Below are positions 44,018 to 53,416 of a stretch of DNA of 64,000 bases, one piece after another. Where the stretch lies: positions 1 to 64,000 of the forward strand of contig NZ_NISI01000013.1 in assembly GCF_002205845.1 (NCBI RefSeq). Direction: 5' to 3'. This DNA is from Roseateles puraquae (GTDB lineage: Bacteria > Pseudomonadota > Gammaproteobacteria > Burkholderiales > Burkholderiaceae_C). The notes under the pieces are model-generated. The model was given only the letters and a program-made list of their open reading frames with translations, was not told the origin of the DNA and made no database searches. The position numbers were made by a program, and so were the translations under genes. Position 1 is the first letter of the stretch. Each line of letters starts with the position of its first letter.

Positions 44018-46399
44018 CTAGTCGGCCTGAGGCAAGGTCAATCTCATGACCGTCCCCAAGGGGCCGGTACGCAACAGCTCGGCATTGCCGCCGTGCATGT
44101 CCATCACCCGCCGCACGATGTACAGGCCCAGGCCATGGGTCGACTCGGTACCGGCGCTGCCCCGAGCGCCCCGGGTGAAGAGGCGGGGGATCAGCTCGCG
44201 CGAGATGCCCGGGCCGGTGTCGGCCACCTCCAGCTGCAGGGCCGGCGGCTCGTCGAAATCCATCACATGCAGCGCGACGCTGCTGCTGGCCGGCGAGTAC
44301 TTCAGCGCGTTGGAGAGCAGGTTGCGCAAGGCCAGCCGCAGCAGGCTCATGTCCATCAGCGCGGTGCGTGTGGCCGTGTGGCGGTGCACCACCACGCGCC
44401 CACGCTGCTCGCGCGGCAGGTCGGCGATGGTCACGGCGATCAGGGTGTCGATGTCGGCATCCTCGCGCGCGATGCGCCCGCCCCCGGCCAGCAGGCTGGC
44501 GGCGGCCAAGGTGTTGTCCACGCCGGCCAGCACCTGCGCCAGCACGGACTGGGCCCGCGTCAGCCGCATCTGCGCCTCCAGCTCGCCCCGGCCGGCGAGG
44601 CTCGCCGCCGCGCTCTGCAAGGCGGCGCTGGCATTGTTCAGCGGCTGGCGCACCTCGTGGGCCAGCACATCCAGCATTTCTGATCGCTCACGCAGCAACT
44701 GGTCGAGTTCCTGCACATGGCGCTCCGTCTGGCGCCGCATCTGCTGCTCATGCGCCAGGGCGGCCCGGCGCTGCAGGTCTTCGGTGATGTCGTTCACCAG
44801 CGCCAGCGCGCGCAGCGGCCGGCCTTCTGCGGTGTATTCGGCCACGGCCGAGATCAGCATGTCGCGCAACTGGCCATCGGCGCAGATCAGCTGCACCGCG
44901 CAATCGGTCAGCTGGCCGTCACGCCAGAGGGCGGGCCGGTGCACCTCGCGCGCCAGGCGAGCCGACTCGGGTGTCATGAAATCTTCCAGCGAGCGGCCGA
45001 TCACCTGCTGGCGCTTGTAGCCCAGGCGCTGCAGCCACCGGTCAGACACGCTCAGGACCCGGCCCGCCGCGTCGACCGAATGCATCAGGGCCGGCGTGGC
45101 TTCGTACAGCGCCCGCAGGCGCTGGCGGTTGTGCTCCAGCTCGACCGCCGCGCGGTGGTGCTCGGTCACGTCCTGGAAGGCGCCGACCAACCGCACCGGC
45201 AGGCCGTCCTGCCAGTCGACCTGGCCCTGGGCCAGCACCCAGATCTCCCGGCCCTTGGCCGTCACCAGCGGCAGCTCCAGGCTCCAGGGCTCGCCATGCT
45301 GCATGCCGCGCCGCACGGCACTCTCGATGGCCGCCCGGGCCTCGGGCTTGTAGTAGCTGAACGACTCCTGCAGCGTGGGTCGGTGGCCCGGCTCTAGGTC
45401 GTGGATGCGGCAGGTCTGGTCACTCCACACCATTTCCTCGGTCTGCAGGTCCAGGCTCCAGCCGCCGATGCCGGCCACGCGGCCGGTGCGGTCGAGCAGG
45501 GCCTTGCTCTCGCGCAGCTCGCGCTCGGCGGTGATGCGGTCGGTCACGTCCTCGACGATGCCCACATAGCCGCACAGCAAGCCAGCGCTGGCCAGCAGCG
45601 GGCGTGCGCGGGCCACCACCTGGCGCAGACCACTGTCGCGCCGCACCTGGTAGCGCATCTCGAAGGCCTCGCGCCGCTCGATGCTTCGACGCCACTGGTG
45701 CAACACCTCGGCGCGATCGCCCGGCGCCAGCGTGGCGGCCCAGCCGTCCCCCAGGGCTTCGGCGGCCGTCAGGCCGGTCATCTCCTGCCAGGTGCTGTTG
45801 GTGTAGACGAAACGCCCCGAGGCATCGGTGCGAAACACCCCCAGCGGGGCGGTCTCGGCCAACACCGAAAACGCCTGGCCCGGCTCGCTGCCCGGGCCAG
45901 CGGCCATCGCCCGCTCGCGCATCATCAATGCTTCGGCGGCTGCATCGGCCAGGCGCAACAGGGCTTCGCGCTGGTGCTCGGTCAGCTCGCGCGGCTGGAA
46001 ATCCACCACGCACAGGGTGCCGGGGTGGCTGCCGTCGTCGAGCCGGATCGGCACGCCGGCATAAAAGCGCAGCGCCGGGTTGGCCAGCACGTCGGGATGG
46101 GCAGCGAAGCGCTCGTCCAGCAGCGCATCCTGCACCTCGAACAAGCCGTCGGCCAGCAGCGTGTGGGCACAGAAGGTCAGCGCCCGCGGCGTCTCGTCGC
46201 GGCCGAAGCCCACGGCGGCCTTGAACCACTGGCGGCGCTCGTCCATCAGCCCGAGCAGGGCCACCGGCGTGCCGCAGATCTGCGCGGCCAGGGCAGCCAG
46301 GTGGTCGAAGAGCGGCTCGGGCTCGGTATCCATGACGCACAGCGCGGCCAGGCGGGCCAGGCGTTGGGCTTCATCGGGCGGCAGGTCCAGGGTCACCAT
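44018..46399 (-). CDS. Soluble GAF-multi-PAS sensor histidine kinase
   Basis: 793 residues without membrane segments: an N-terminal GAF domain (VCLTD-like opening LARLAALCVMDTEPEP, ICGTPVALLGLMDERRQWFK), three PAS/PAC units (APLGVFRTDASGRFVYTNSTW; WSLDLQTEEMVWSDQTCRIH; HSVDAAGRVLSVSDRWLQRLG), a HisKA domain with His in LDVLAHEVRQPLNN (near residue 582) and a HATPase domain (N box NLLSNALKYSP, G1 DTGPGIS, G2 HGLGLYIVRRV). There is no receiver domain. ATG 46399 was chosen because MVTLDLPPDEAQRL is the usual family start. Possible partner: the regulator at 41105-41794. Confidence 0.92.
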   Translation of the reverse strand: MVTLDLPPDEAQRLARLAALCVMDTEPEPLFDHLAALAAQICGTPVALLGLMDERRQWFKAAVGFGRDETPRALTFCAHTLLADGLFEVQDALLDERFAAHPDVLANPALRFYAGVPIRLDDGSHPGTLCVVDFQPRELTEHQREALLRLADAAAEALMMRERAMAAGPGSEPGQAFSVLAETAPLGVFRTDASGRFVYTNSTWQEMTGLTAAEALGDGWAATLAPGDRAEVLHQWRRSIERREAFEMRYQVRRDSGLRQVVARARPLLASAGLLCGYVGIVEDVTDRITAERELRESKALLDRTGRVAGIGGWSLDLQTEEMVWSDQTCRIHDLEPGHRPTLQESFSYYKPEARAAIESAVRRGMQHGEPWSLELPLVTAKGREIWVLAQGQVDWQDGLPVRLVGAFQDVTEHHRAAVELEHNRQRLRALYEATPALMHSVDAAGRVLSVSDRWLQRLGYKRQQVIGRSLEDFMTPESARLAREVHRPALWRDGQLTDCAVQLICADGQLRDMLISAVAEYTAEGRPLRALALVNDITEDLQRRAALAHEQQMRRQTERHVQELDQLLRERSEMLDVLAHEVRQPLNNASAALQSAAASLAGRGELEAQMRLTRAQSVLAQVLAGVDNTLAAASLLAGGGRIAREDADIDTLIAVTIADLPREQRGRVVVHRHTATRTALMDMSLLRLALRNLLSNALKYSPASSSVALHVMDFDEPPALQLEVADTGPGISRELIPRLFTRGARGSAGTESTHGLGLYIVRRVMDMHGGNAELLRTGPLGTVMRLTLPQAD

Positions 46400-46530
46400 G
46401 GCCGCGAGCTTAGGGCAAGCTGGCGCGCCGTCTCGCAAAATCCTGCACCCGGTGCGAGTGCCGCACAGAAGCTTTCCCGCACCGGTTCACGGGACAGCGC
46501 ACCTGCCAGCGTCTGCGGCAAGATGTCGGG

Positions 46531-47079
46531 ATGGACGAGCATGAAATGGACGCGCTGATCGCCCGAGTGAACGCGGGCGACACCGCCGCGCAGGACGCCC
46601 TGTTCGCCGCCGCCTACCCGGCACTGCGCGAGCTGGCCAGCGCCCGCCTGCGCGATGGCGGCGGCCATGCCGGCGGGCTGCACACCACCCAGCTGGTGCA
46701 CGAGAGCTACCTGCGGCTGGCACGCGGCAGCCGGCTCAGGCCGGAGTCGCGCCGCGAGTTCTTCACCTTCGCCGCCCGCTTCATGCGGGAATTCATCGTC
46801 GAGAGCCTGCGCCGTCCGCGCGCCGGCGAGCCGCTGACCCTGGACACAGCGGCCGAACTCGCCCTCACGTCGGAGGCCGACGAGGTCCTGCGCCTGCACG
46901 AGGCCCTGGCCGCGCTGCAGGCTGCCGAGCCGCGCCTGGCCCAGGTGGTCGAGATGCGCTACTTCGGCGGCTACACCGAGGTGGAGATCGGCGAGGTGCT
47001 GGGCCTGACCGAGCGCACCGTGCGCCGCGACTGGGACAAGGCGCGCCTGCTGCTCCTGGCGCTGCTGCGCCAATCCTGA
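46531..47079 (+). CDS. ECF RNA polymerase sigma factor
   Basis: A 182-residue protein with sigma-2 (ALIARVNAGDTAAQDALFAAAYPALRELA; TTQLVHESYLRLAR; EFFTFAARFMREFIVESLR) and sigma-4 (AEPRLAQVVEMRYFGGYTEVEIGEVLGLTERTVRRDWDKAR) regions. The LHTTQLVHESYLRL signature places it in the ECF group often encoded next to Ser/Thr kinases. The next gene is such a kinase, four bases downstream, so phosphorylation-based control rather than an anti-sigma factor is likely. No anti-sigma gene is adjacent. Confidence 0.92.
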   Translation: MDEHEMDALIARVNAGDTAAQDALFAAAYPALRELASARLRDGGGHAGGLHTTQLVHESYLRLARGSRLRPESRREFFTFAARFMREFIVESLRRPRAGEPLTLDTAAELALTSEADEVLRLHEALAALQAAEPRLAQVVEMRYFGGYTEVEIGEVLGLTERTVRRDWDKARLLLLALLRQS

Positions 47080-47083
47080 CCCC

Positions 47084-49921
47084 ATGACCGCGCTGAGCAC
47101 CGACGACCTGGCCGCGCTGAGCACGCTGCTCGACGACGCGCTGGCCCTGCCGGCGGCCGAGCGCGAGGCGTGGCTGGCCGCCCTGCCCCATCCGCATTGG
47201 CGCGACGCCCTCGCCCAGATGCTGGCCGACCACGACGCCCTGGCCGGCAATGGCGCCCTGCAGCAGCTGCCGCGCCTGACCGAGCCGCCGCCGGCCACAC
47301 CGGGCGAGCGCATCGGCCCGTGGCGGTTGATCGAGGAGATCGGCCGCGGCGGCATGGGCAGTGTCTGGCGGGCCGCCCGGGCGGACGGCGTCTTCGACCG
47401 GGAGGTGGCCCTCAAGCTGCCGCGGCGTTCACGGCGGGCGCCGCAGTCGGACGCCGCCCTGGCCGAACGTCTTGCGGCCGAGCTGCGCATCACCGCGCGC
47501 CTGGAGCACCCCCACATCGCCCGCCTTTACGACGCCGGACTGGACGCCCAGGGGCGGCCCTACCTTGCGATGGAACTGGTGGCGGGCGCGCCCATCGATC
47601 GGCACGTCCAGCAGGCCGGGCTGGACGTGCCGGCCACACTGCAGTTGATGGCCCAGGTGGCGCGCGCCGTCGCGCATGCGCATGCCCGCGGGGTCATCCA
47701 CCGCGATCTGAAGCCCGGCAATGTGATGGTGGCGGCCGATGGCACACCACGGCTGCTGGACTTCGGCGTCGCCACGCTGCGCGCTGGCCCCGCTGCCACG
47801 CCCACCTCGGCCGGCCTCACGCCGGCCCACGCCGCCCCGGAGCAGCTGGCCGGCGCGGCCCCGAACGAGTCGGCCGACATTTATTCGCTGGGCGTGCTGG
47901 CCTACGAGCTCCTGTGCGGCGAACTGCCCCACGGCAAGGCCGGCCCACGGGACGCCGACTCGCTGCGCCCGCCCAGCGAGCGCTGCACCGACCCGGCGCG
48001 CGCCCGAGCCCTGCGCCGCGGGACCGACGCGCTGCTGATGCGCGCGCTGTCGCCGCTGCCCTCGCACCGCCCGGCTTCGGCCGCTGACTTCGCTGCCGCG
48101 CTGGAGGCCGAGGCCCAGCGCCTGGGGCCGGCCGGCCAGCGCCACCGGCGTGCGGTCGCGCTGGCCGCCAGCGTGCTGGTCACGCTGGGCCTGGGCGCCG
48201 GTGTGGCCGTCGTGCAGGCCCAGCGTGCCGCCAACGCCGTGGAACGCGAGCAGGCGGCACGAGCCTTCGTGAACGAGGTGTTCAAGCTGCAGTCGCCCGC
48301 CTCGGCCGCGGCGCAGACACCGGCTGCCCTGTTGGCCCGCAGCACCGCGCTGATCGAGCCCCGCTTCGAGCCCGCGGCCAAGGCCGAGATGTACGCCGGC
48401 CTGAGCCAGCTGCTGGCCGACATGGGCGCGCCGCGCCTGGCTGTGGAGGTCAGCCGCCGGCGCCTGGCGGCGCTGGACGAATCGCAGGCCCGCCCGACCG
48501 AGCGCGCTCGGGCCTGGCGACTGCAGGCGGCGCTTCAGCTCGATGCCCGGGAGCCGGACGCCGCGGAGGCCAGCGCGCGCGCGGCGCTCGCCTTGCAGCC
48601 GGGCGACCTGGAGGCTGAGGTGCTGCTGCTGCGCAGCCTGATCGCCCGCCATCGCTTTGCCGAAGCAGCGCCGCAGCTCGCTGCACTGGAAGCCCACGCG
48701 CCGCCGGCCAGCCTGGCGTCCGCCTGGGCCCAGTCGCTGCGCGGCCGGCTGCTGCTGGCCGAGAACCGCCGCGACGAAGCCCTGCCCCGGCTGCAACGCG
48801 CGGTGTCCATCGGCCTGTCGGCCGCCGGCCCCCATTCGCTGGACGTGGTCGCCCTGCGGCTGGCCGCCGCCGACGCACTGCTCGGGAGCCACGAACGCCG
48901 CGAACTGCAGGCCCAGCTCGACGCGGCCCTGGCCACGCTGGACCAGCTCGGCGGCGCCCATGCGGTGCGCTCGGCCCTGATCGCCGCGCGCATGGCCACG
49001 GCCCGGTACACCGGCTACTTCCAGATCAGCGCCGAGGAGGCCCTGGCCACCATCCGCGCCAGCCGAAGCCGGCTCGCGGCCCGCGGCGACGCGCTGCCGG
49101 ACGAAGTGACCGCGCCGCTGGACCTGTACGAGGCCAGCGTGCTGTCCCGCAGCGGCGACATCGGGGCGGCATTGCCGCTGATCGAGCGCAGCCGTGCTGC
49201 CCTGGAGGCCGATGCGCGCACGCCGCCCGAGCGGCTGCGATTGGGCCACACCGTGGGGGAAATCTATGAAGCCCTGGGCCGGCATGACGAGGCGGACCGC
49301 TACTTCCGCATGGCCCTGCAGGCCCGCATCGACGGCGGCTACGCGCGCCACCCGCTGACGGCCTTCCAGTACATGGCGGCCGCCACCAATCTGTCAGCCG
49401 GCGGACGCTCGCAGGCCGCGCTGGCGCTGCTGGACGGGGCGCCGGAGTTCCCGCCGGTGGAGGGGCCGAATGCCGCCAACCCGCGCCGCTTCAGCCACCT
49501 GGTGCAGCTGGCCCGGGCGCGGGCGCTGCAGGACGGCGGCCGCCCGAAGGAAGCCCTCGCCAGCCTGCCGGCCGAGCTGATCCGGCCCGCAGACAACGAC
49601 CGCATCAGCCTGTACGACACGCAGCAGGCCCTGGCCCTGCGCGGGGAGGCCCGCTGCGCGCTGCAACAGTCCGCCACCGGTCTGGCCGACCTGCAGGCTA
49701 GCCTGGCCCTGGCCAGCCGCACCCGCGACGACCCGCTGGACACCGACCTCGCGCGGCTGCATGCCCTCACCGGCGCGTGCGCGCTGGCCCAGGGCGACCG
49801 CGCCCTGGCCCGGCATGAGGCAGAGCTGGCCCGGCGCAGCTTTGCCACGCGGCCCTGGGCGGCGAGCTACCGGCAGGCGCCGCTCAAGCGGCTGGACGCC
49901 GCCCTGGCCGCCCGCGGTTGA
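47084..49921 (+). CDS. Transmembrane Ser/Thr protein kinase with TPR-like C-terminal region
   Basis: 945 residues. The kinase domain (about 77-345) has the glycine loop IGRGGMGSVW, catalytic Lys in VALKLPRR, HRDLKPGN and DFGVATL, all intact. The activation segment ends THAAPEQL. A single helix (AVALAASVLVTLGLGAGVAVV, near 363-383) leads to a periplasmic region of about 550 residues composed of helical repeats of TPR type (for example HDEADRYFRMALQARI, AEASARAALALQPGDLEAEV). It probably phosphorylates or otherwise controls the preceding ECF sigma factor. No ribosome-binding site is obvious, which agrees with translational coupling. Confidence 0.93.
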   Translation: MTALSTDDLAALSTLLDDALALPAAEREAWLAALPHPHWRDALAQMLADHDALAGNGALQQLPRLTEPPPATPGERIGPWRLIEEIGRGGMGSVWRAARADGVFDREVALKLPRRSRRAPQSDAALAERLAAELRITARLEHPHIARLYDAGLDAQGRPYLAMELVAGAPIDRHVQQAGLDVPATLQLMAQVARAVAHAHARGVIHRDLKPGNVMVAADGTPRLLDFGVATLRAGPAATPTSAGLTPAHAAPEQLAGAAPNESADIYSLGVLAYELLCGELPHGKAGPRDADSLRPPSERCTDPARARALRRGTDALLMRALSPLPSHRPASAADFAAALEAEAQRLGPAGQRHRRAVALAASVLVTLGLGAGVAVVQAQRAANAVEREQAARAFVNEVFKLQSPASAAAQTPAALLARSTALIEPRFEPAAKAEMYAGLSQLLADMGAPRLAVEVSRRRLAALDESQARPTERARAWRLQAALQLDAREPDAAEASARAALALQPGDLEAEVLLLRSLIARHRFAEAAPQLAALEAHAPPASLASAWAQSLRGRLLLAENRRDEALPRLQRAVSIGLSAAGPHSLDVVALRLAAADALLGSHERRELQAQLDAALATLDQLGGAHAVRSALIAARMATARYTGYFQISAEEALATIRASRSRLAARGDALPDEVTAPLDLYEASVLSRSGDIGAALPLIERSRAALEADARTPPERLRLGHTVGEIYEALGRHDEADRYFRMALQARIDGGYARHPLTAFQYMAAATNLSAGGRSQAALALLDGAPEFPPVEGPNAANPRRFSHLVQLARARALQDGGRPKEALASLPAELIRPADNDRISLYDTQQALALRGEARCALQQSATGLADLQASLALASRTRDDPLDTDLARLHALTGACALAQGDRALARHEAELARRSFATRPWAASYRQAPLKRLDAALAARG

Positions 49922-49924
49922 ATC

Positions 49925-52597
49925 TCAAGGCGCCACGCGCCCCAGGTGCTGCAGCCAGAACGCCTCGTACTTGCGATGCCAGCCGGCGGGCTTGACCACA
50001 CCGCCCAGCGCATGCACGCCGTCCGGGTCGAGGAAGAGCTCGACCAGTGACTCCTTGCCCGAGTCCAGCAGCTCACGGTAGACGTTGACCGTGTCCTGGT
50101 AGAGCACATTGGGGTCCTGCATGCCATGCACCAGCATCAGCGGCTTCTTCAGGCCCTTGGCCAGGGGCAGCAGCGAGTACTTGCGCAGCACCGGCTTGCT
50201 GCGATCGACCTTGCCAATGGTGCGGCCGCTGTACCAGCTGTTGTAGTTCTCCCATTCCGTCGGGCCGGCGCCGGCAATGCCGGCAGCGAACAGGTCGGGC
50301 CGCGTGTACATCGTGTACTGGGTCTGGAAGCCGCCGAAGCTCCAGCCGTTCAGACCGATGCGAGCGCCGTCGACCCCGAACTGCGCGGGCATCAGCTTGA
50401 CGAGGTCCTCCAGGTCTTCGGCCTGCGGCTCGCCAGCGCGTTCCCAGTTGGCGTCCGAGAACTTGCGGCCGTAGTTGCTGTGGCCGCGCGGGTCGACGGC
50501 GATGGTCACATAGCCGTGCTTGGCCGCCATGTACTGGCCGAACAGATAGGCCGTGTTCTGGAAGCTGTCGACCTCGACGATGTGCCGGTCGTTCAGCGGG
50601 CCGCCGTAGACGTAGACCACCGCCGGGCGCTTGTCGCTGGCCTGCCAGCCGGCGGGCTTGAAGACGTAGGCCTCGATGCGGTCGCCGTGGCGGTTCTTGT
50701 ACGCAAAGCGCTCCGGCTGCAGCAGCTTGAGGTCAGCCAGGGCCTTGTCGCTGCTGTCAGTCAGCACCCGCGCCGGGGAGCGGGCATCGGTAGCCAGCAG
50801 CTTCAGCTCGGGGCGGCGTGCCCAGTTGCCGGCGTTGGCCGCCACCCAGCGACCGTCTTCCGACATCGCCGCGCTGCGATGGAACTCGCCCGCAGCGCCG
50901 ACGGCCTGCGTGGTACCGGTGGCCATGTCCACGCGCAGCACGTTCATGGCGGCCGTGTCGCCCAGGTTGCCCAGCACGTACAGGGTCTTGCTGTCGGCCG
51001 TGAAGCCGATCACCTGGTGCGCCTCGAACTCGCCCTTGAGCAGCGGCCGCAACGCGCGGGTGGCCACATCCATGGCATAGGGCTGGCGCCAGCCGGCTTC
51101 ATCGAGCGCCAGCACCAGGGTCTTGCCGTCAGGCGTGAAGCGCGGCTTGAGCACGTTGACCACCTCGTGGCCCACGTCGCCGCGGCGCTCCAGCACCATC
51201 TCGGGCTTGGCTGTCTCCGAGGCCTGGCCCAGGTAGACGCGCAGCAGCTCCTTCTCGCGCTCCCAGGTCGCGAAGGCATAGCGGCTGCCGTCCTTGGCCC
51301 AGGCCACGTCGCTCATCTCGAACCAGACATCGCCGCCGTTGTTGGTGAACACCGGCTCGGGCTGCTTGCGCGGCGGCTCGGCCCCCGCCGGCACGGCGCG
51401 GATGTAGAGGGCCAGCGGCTTCTCGGTGCGCTTGTCGTCGGACACCTCGCGGTTGACCTTCTTGGCCGTGGCCCAGCGCTCGCTGTAGTTCATGATCTCG
51501 ACCTGACGCCCCGGCGGCGCGGGCTTGTCATCCGCGGTCTTCAGCGGCGCGCGGGCCAGCAGCGACATCCAGCGGCCGTCCTCGCTGATGACGGTCTGGT
51601 CGATGCGGTACTTCTTCTGCTCGTCGTCCGGGTGGATGAGCTCGCGGTTGACCACCTGCACGCCGGCCTGCTTGAACGACAGGCGCAGCACACGGGTCTC
51701 GTCCATGTAGATGAAGCCGTTGTCGTCGGGCGTGTAGGCCACGGTGCGCAGCTCCCGCTGCGTCGCCACCAGCGGCATCGGCGCCTTGGCGTCCGGCTGC
51801 CAGCGGTACAGGCCGCCGCGGTACTGGAACACCAGCTCATCGGCCTTGTTGGCCCACACGAACTGAGCGGGGCCGGGGTAGAGGTCGGCGGGCTTGAGCT
51901 TCTCGCGGGCGAGTTTCTTCTTCAGCTCGTCGCGCAGCTCCCAGAGTTCCTTCTCTTTGTCGTCCTTCTTGTCGGGCGCCGAAGCGGCCGGCGAAGGCGC
52001 CGGGGCCGGCTTGCCGGCACGCTTGGCGGCGAGCACCGCCGCTGCGTACTTCTCGGCGTCGGCGTCGGCCTTGTCGGCCGCCTTCTGCGCGTCGTCTTTG
52101 GCCTTCTTCTCGGCCAGCTCTTTCTTGAGCTGCTCGATGGCCGCGGTTTCCCACTGCGACAGATCGACCTTCTCACCGCGCAGGTAGGCCTGCTGCGCGA
52201 CTTCGCGCGCCTGGCGCTCGGCGTACTCGGTATTGCGCTGCTGCAGCTTCTTCTCGAACCGCGCCATGTCCTCGGGCGCCTCGAAGGCCGCCATGACCTG
52301 CGGTGAAGTGACCCGCGTTGTCTTGCCGGTGCGGGTGTCATGGACCCACAGGTCGCTGCCCGGCTCGCCGAACGGGCTCCACAGGTAGGCGAGGTAGCGA
52401 CCGCTCTTGCTGAAGGCGGCCTCCTTGGCGTTCTCGCCACGGTAGGGCTGGGCGCGGAAGATCTGCTCCAGCGTCGGCGCCGCGGTGTTGGCGACCGGGG
52501 TGTTGGCGACCGGGGTTTGCGCCTGCAGCGGCGTGGTGGCCGACAGGGCCAGCGCGAGGGTCAGGCTGCCGAGGGCGGCCAGGGTGACGGGCTTCAA
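49925..52597 (-). CDS. S9 family serine peptidase (prolyl oligopeptidase/DPP-IV type)
   Basis: An exported peptidase of about 890 residues. The signal peptide ends ATTPLQAQ. The beta-propeller region is followed by the alpha/beta-hydrolase domain with Ser in LNGWSFGGFQ (about 752), Asp in VHGMQDPNV (about 825) and His in DGVHALGG (about 863). TTG 52597 was preferred to the upstream ATG 52642 because CAGGAG lies just before it and the signal peptide then starts at the N-terminus. Residues about 108-238 are a highly charged Lys/Ala/Glu-rich insertion inside the propeller. A 15-base tandem duplication encodes a repeated VANTP near residue 30. Confidence 0.92.
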   Translation of the reverse strand: MKPVTLAALGSLTLALALSATTPLQAQTPVANTPVANTAAPTLEQIFRAQPYRGENAKEAAFSKSGRYLAYLWSPFGEPGSDLWVHDTRTGKTTRVTSPQVMAAFEAPEDMARFEKKLQQRNTEYAERQAREVAQQAYLRGEKVDLSQWETAAIEQLKKELAEKKAKDDAQKAADKADADAEKYAAAVLAAKRAGKPAPAPSPAASAPDKKDDKEKELWELRDELKKKLAREKLKPADLYPGPAQFVWANKADELVFQYRGGLYRWQPDAKAPMPLVATQRELRTVAYTPDDNGFIYMDETRVLRLSFKQAGVQVVNRELIHPDDEQKKYRIDQTVISEDGRWMSLLARAPLKTADDKPAPPGRQVEIMNYSERWATAKKVNREVSDDKRTEKPLALYIRAVPAGAEPPRKQPEPVFTNNGGDVWFEMSDVAWAKDGSRYAFATWEREKELLRVYLGQASETAKPEMVLERRGDVGHEVVNVLKPRFTPDGKTLVLALDEAGWRQPYAMDVATRALRPLLKGEFEAHQVIGFTADSKTLYVLGNLGDTAAMNVLRVDMATGTTQAVGAAGEFHRSAAMSEDGRWVAANAGNWARRPELKLLATDARSPARVLTDSSDKALADLKLLQPERFAYKNRHGDRIEAYVFKPAGWQASDKRPAVVYVYGGPLNDRHIVEVDSFQNTAYLFGQYMAAKHGYVTIAVDPRGHSNYGRKFSDANWERAGEPQAEDLEDLVKLMPAQFGVDGARIGLNGWSFGGFQTQYTMYTRPDLFAAGIAGAGPTEWENYNSWYSGRTIGKVDRSKPVLRKYSLLPLAKGLKKPLMLVHGMQDPNVLYQDTVNVYRELLDSGKESLVELFLDPDGVHALGGVVKPAGWHRKYEAFWLQHLGRVAP

Positions 52598-52734
52598 GGG
52601 GGTCTCCTGAATGGGGCCCCTGGGGATGGAGGGGCGGCGCATTCTAGGGATGGGAGGGCGGGGGGCTGTTGGTCACGGGGGGCGCGGCTTTGGCGACGAA
52701 CGCGAAGGGAAGGCTTTGCAATGAGCCTTTGCCG

Positions 52735-53280
52735 CTCGGTGCACCGTGCCGGGAGTCCGCCCCGGCGGGCGGGTAACTTTCTTCTGCTGCGCCAGAAGAA
52801 AGTCACCAAAGAAGAGGCGCTGAACCGCAAGTCGCCTCTGGCCTGCGACGGACATCGCGCGAAAACAAATACTCAGAGCCTCAGCCGAGGCGAGCCGCTG
52901 CGCTCTCGCTGCTGACCCTATCCAGAGCCCGCGTCATCCACCGCTTGTGCGGTCAACGTCGGCTGCACGCCGAACTCACGAGTTGAAAACCAAGCGCCGT
53001 CGACGGCGCGTCGTGGCGTCAGCTGCATTCATTGGTGAGCCCGGCGTGCAGCCGGCGTTAACGGGCGTGAAGGGGCGATAGATGATGCTCGTGACAGGGA
53101 CAGCAGCGAGAGCGCAGCGGGTCGCTTCGGCGCACAAGCCGAGCACGAGTTTTCGCGCGTGAGCTTCAGCACCAGGGCGATGACTTGCGGTTCAGCGCCT
53201 CTCTTTTGGTGACTTTTCTCTGGCGCGACAGAGAAAAGTTACTCGCCCGCCGGGGCGGACTCCCGGCACGGTGCACCGAG
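52735..53280. repeat. 546-bp imperfect palindrome of two inverted structured repeats (element B)
   Basis: It fills most of the 820-base gap between the S9 peptidase and TerC genes. The 99-base ends (52735-52833 and 53182-53280) are close inverted copies with the shared core CCGGGAGTCCGCCCCGGCGGGCG. Each carries an 11-bp hairpin with a six-base loop: ACTTTCTTCTG/CAGAAGAAAGT (52776-52803) on the left and ACTTTTCTCTG/CAGAGAAAAGT (53212-53239) on the right. Inner segments such as GCTGCGCTCTCGCTGCTG and CGGCTGCACGCCG also recur in inverted orientation. No coding gene is supported. 53281-53416 holds nothing else recognised. Confidence 0.85.
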
Positions 53281-53416
53281 TCGAAAGGCTCTCAGCAAAG
53301 GCCTCCACATCCATGCCGGAGGCCGCGCCGCCAAAGACCCCAAACAAAAAGACCTCCCCGCAGCCCAACGCCACCGAGAGGTCTCGTGCCACAGGGGGCC
53401 CAAAGCCCCCGCCAAC

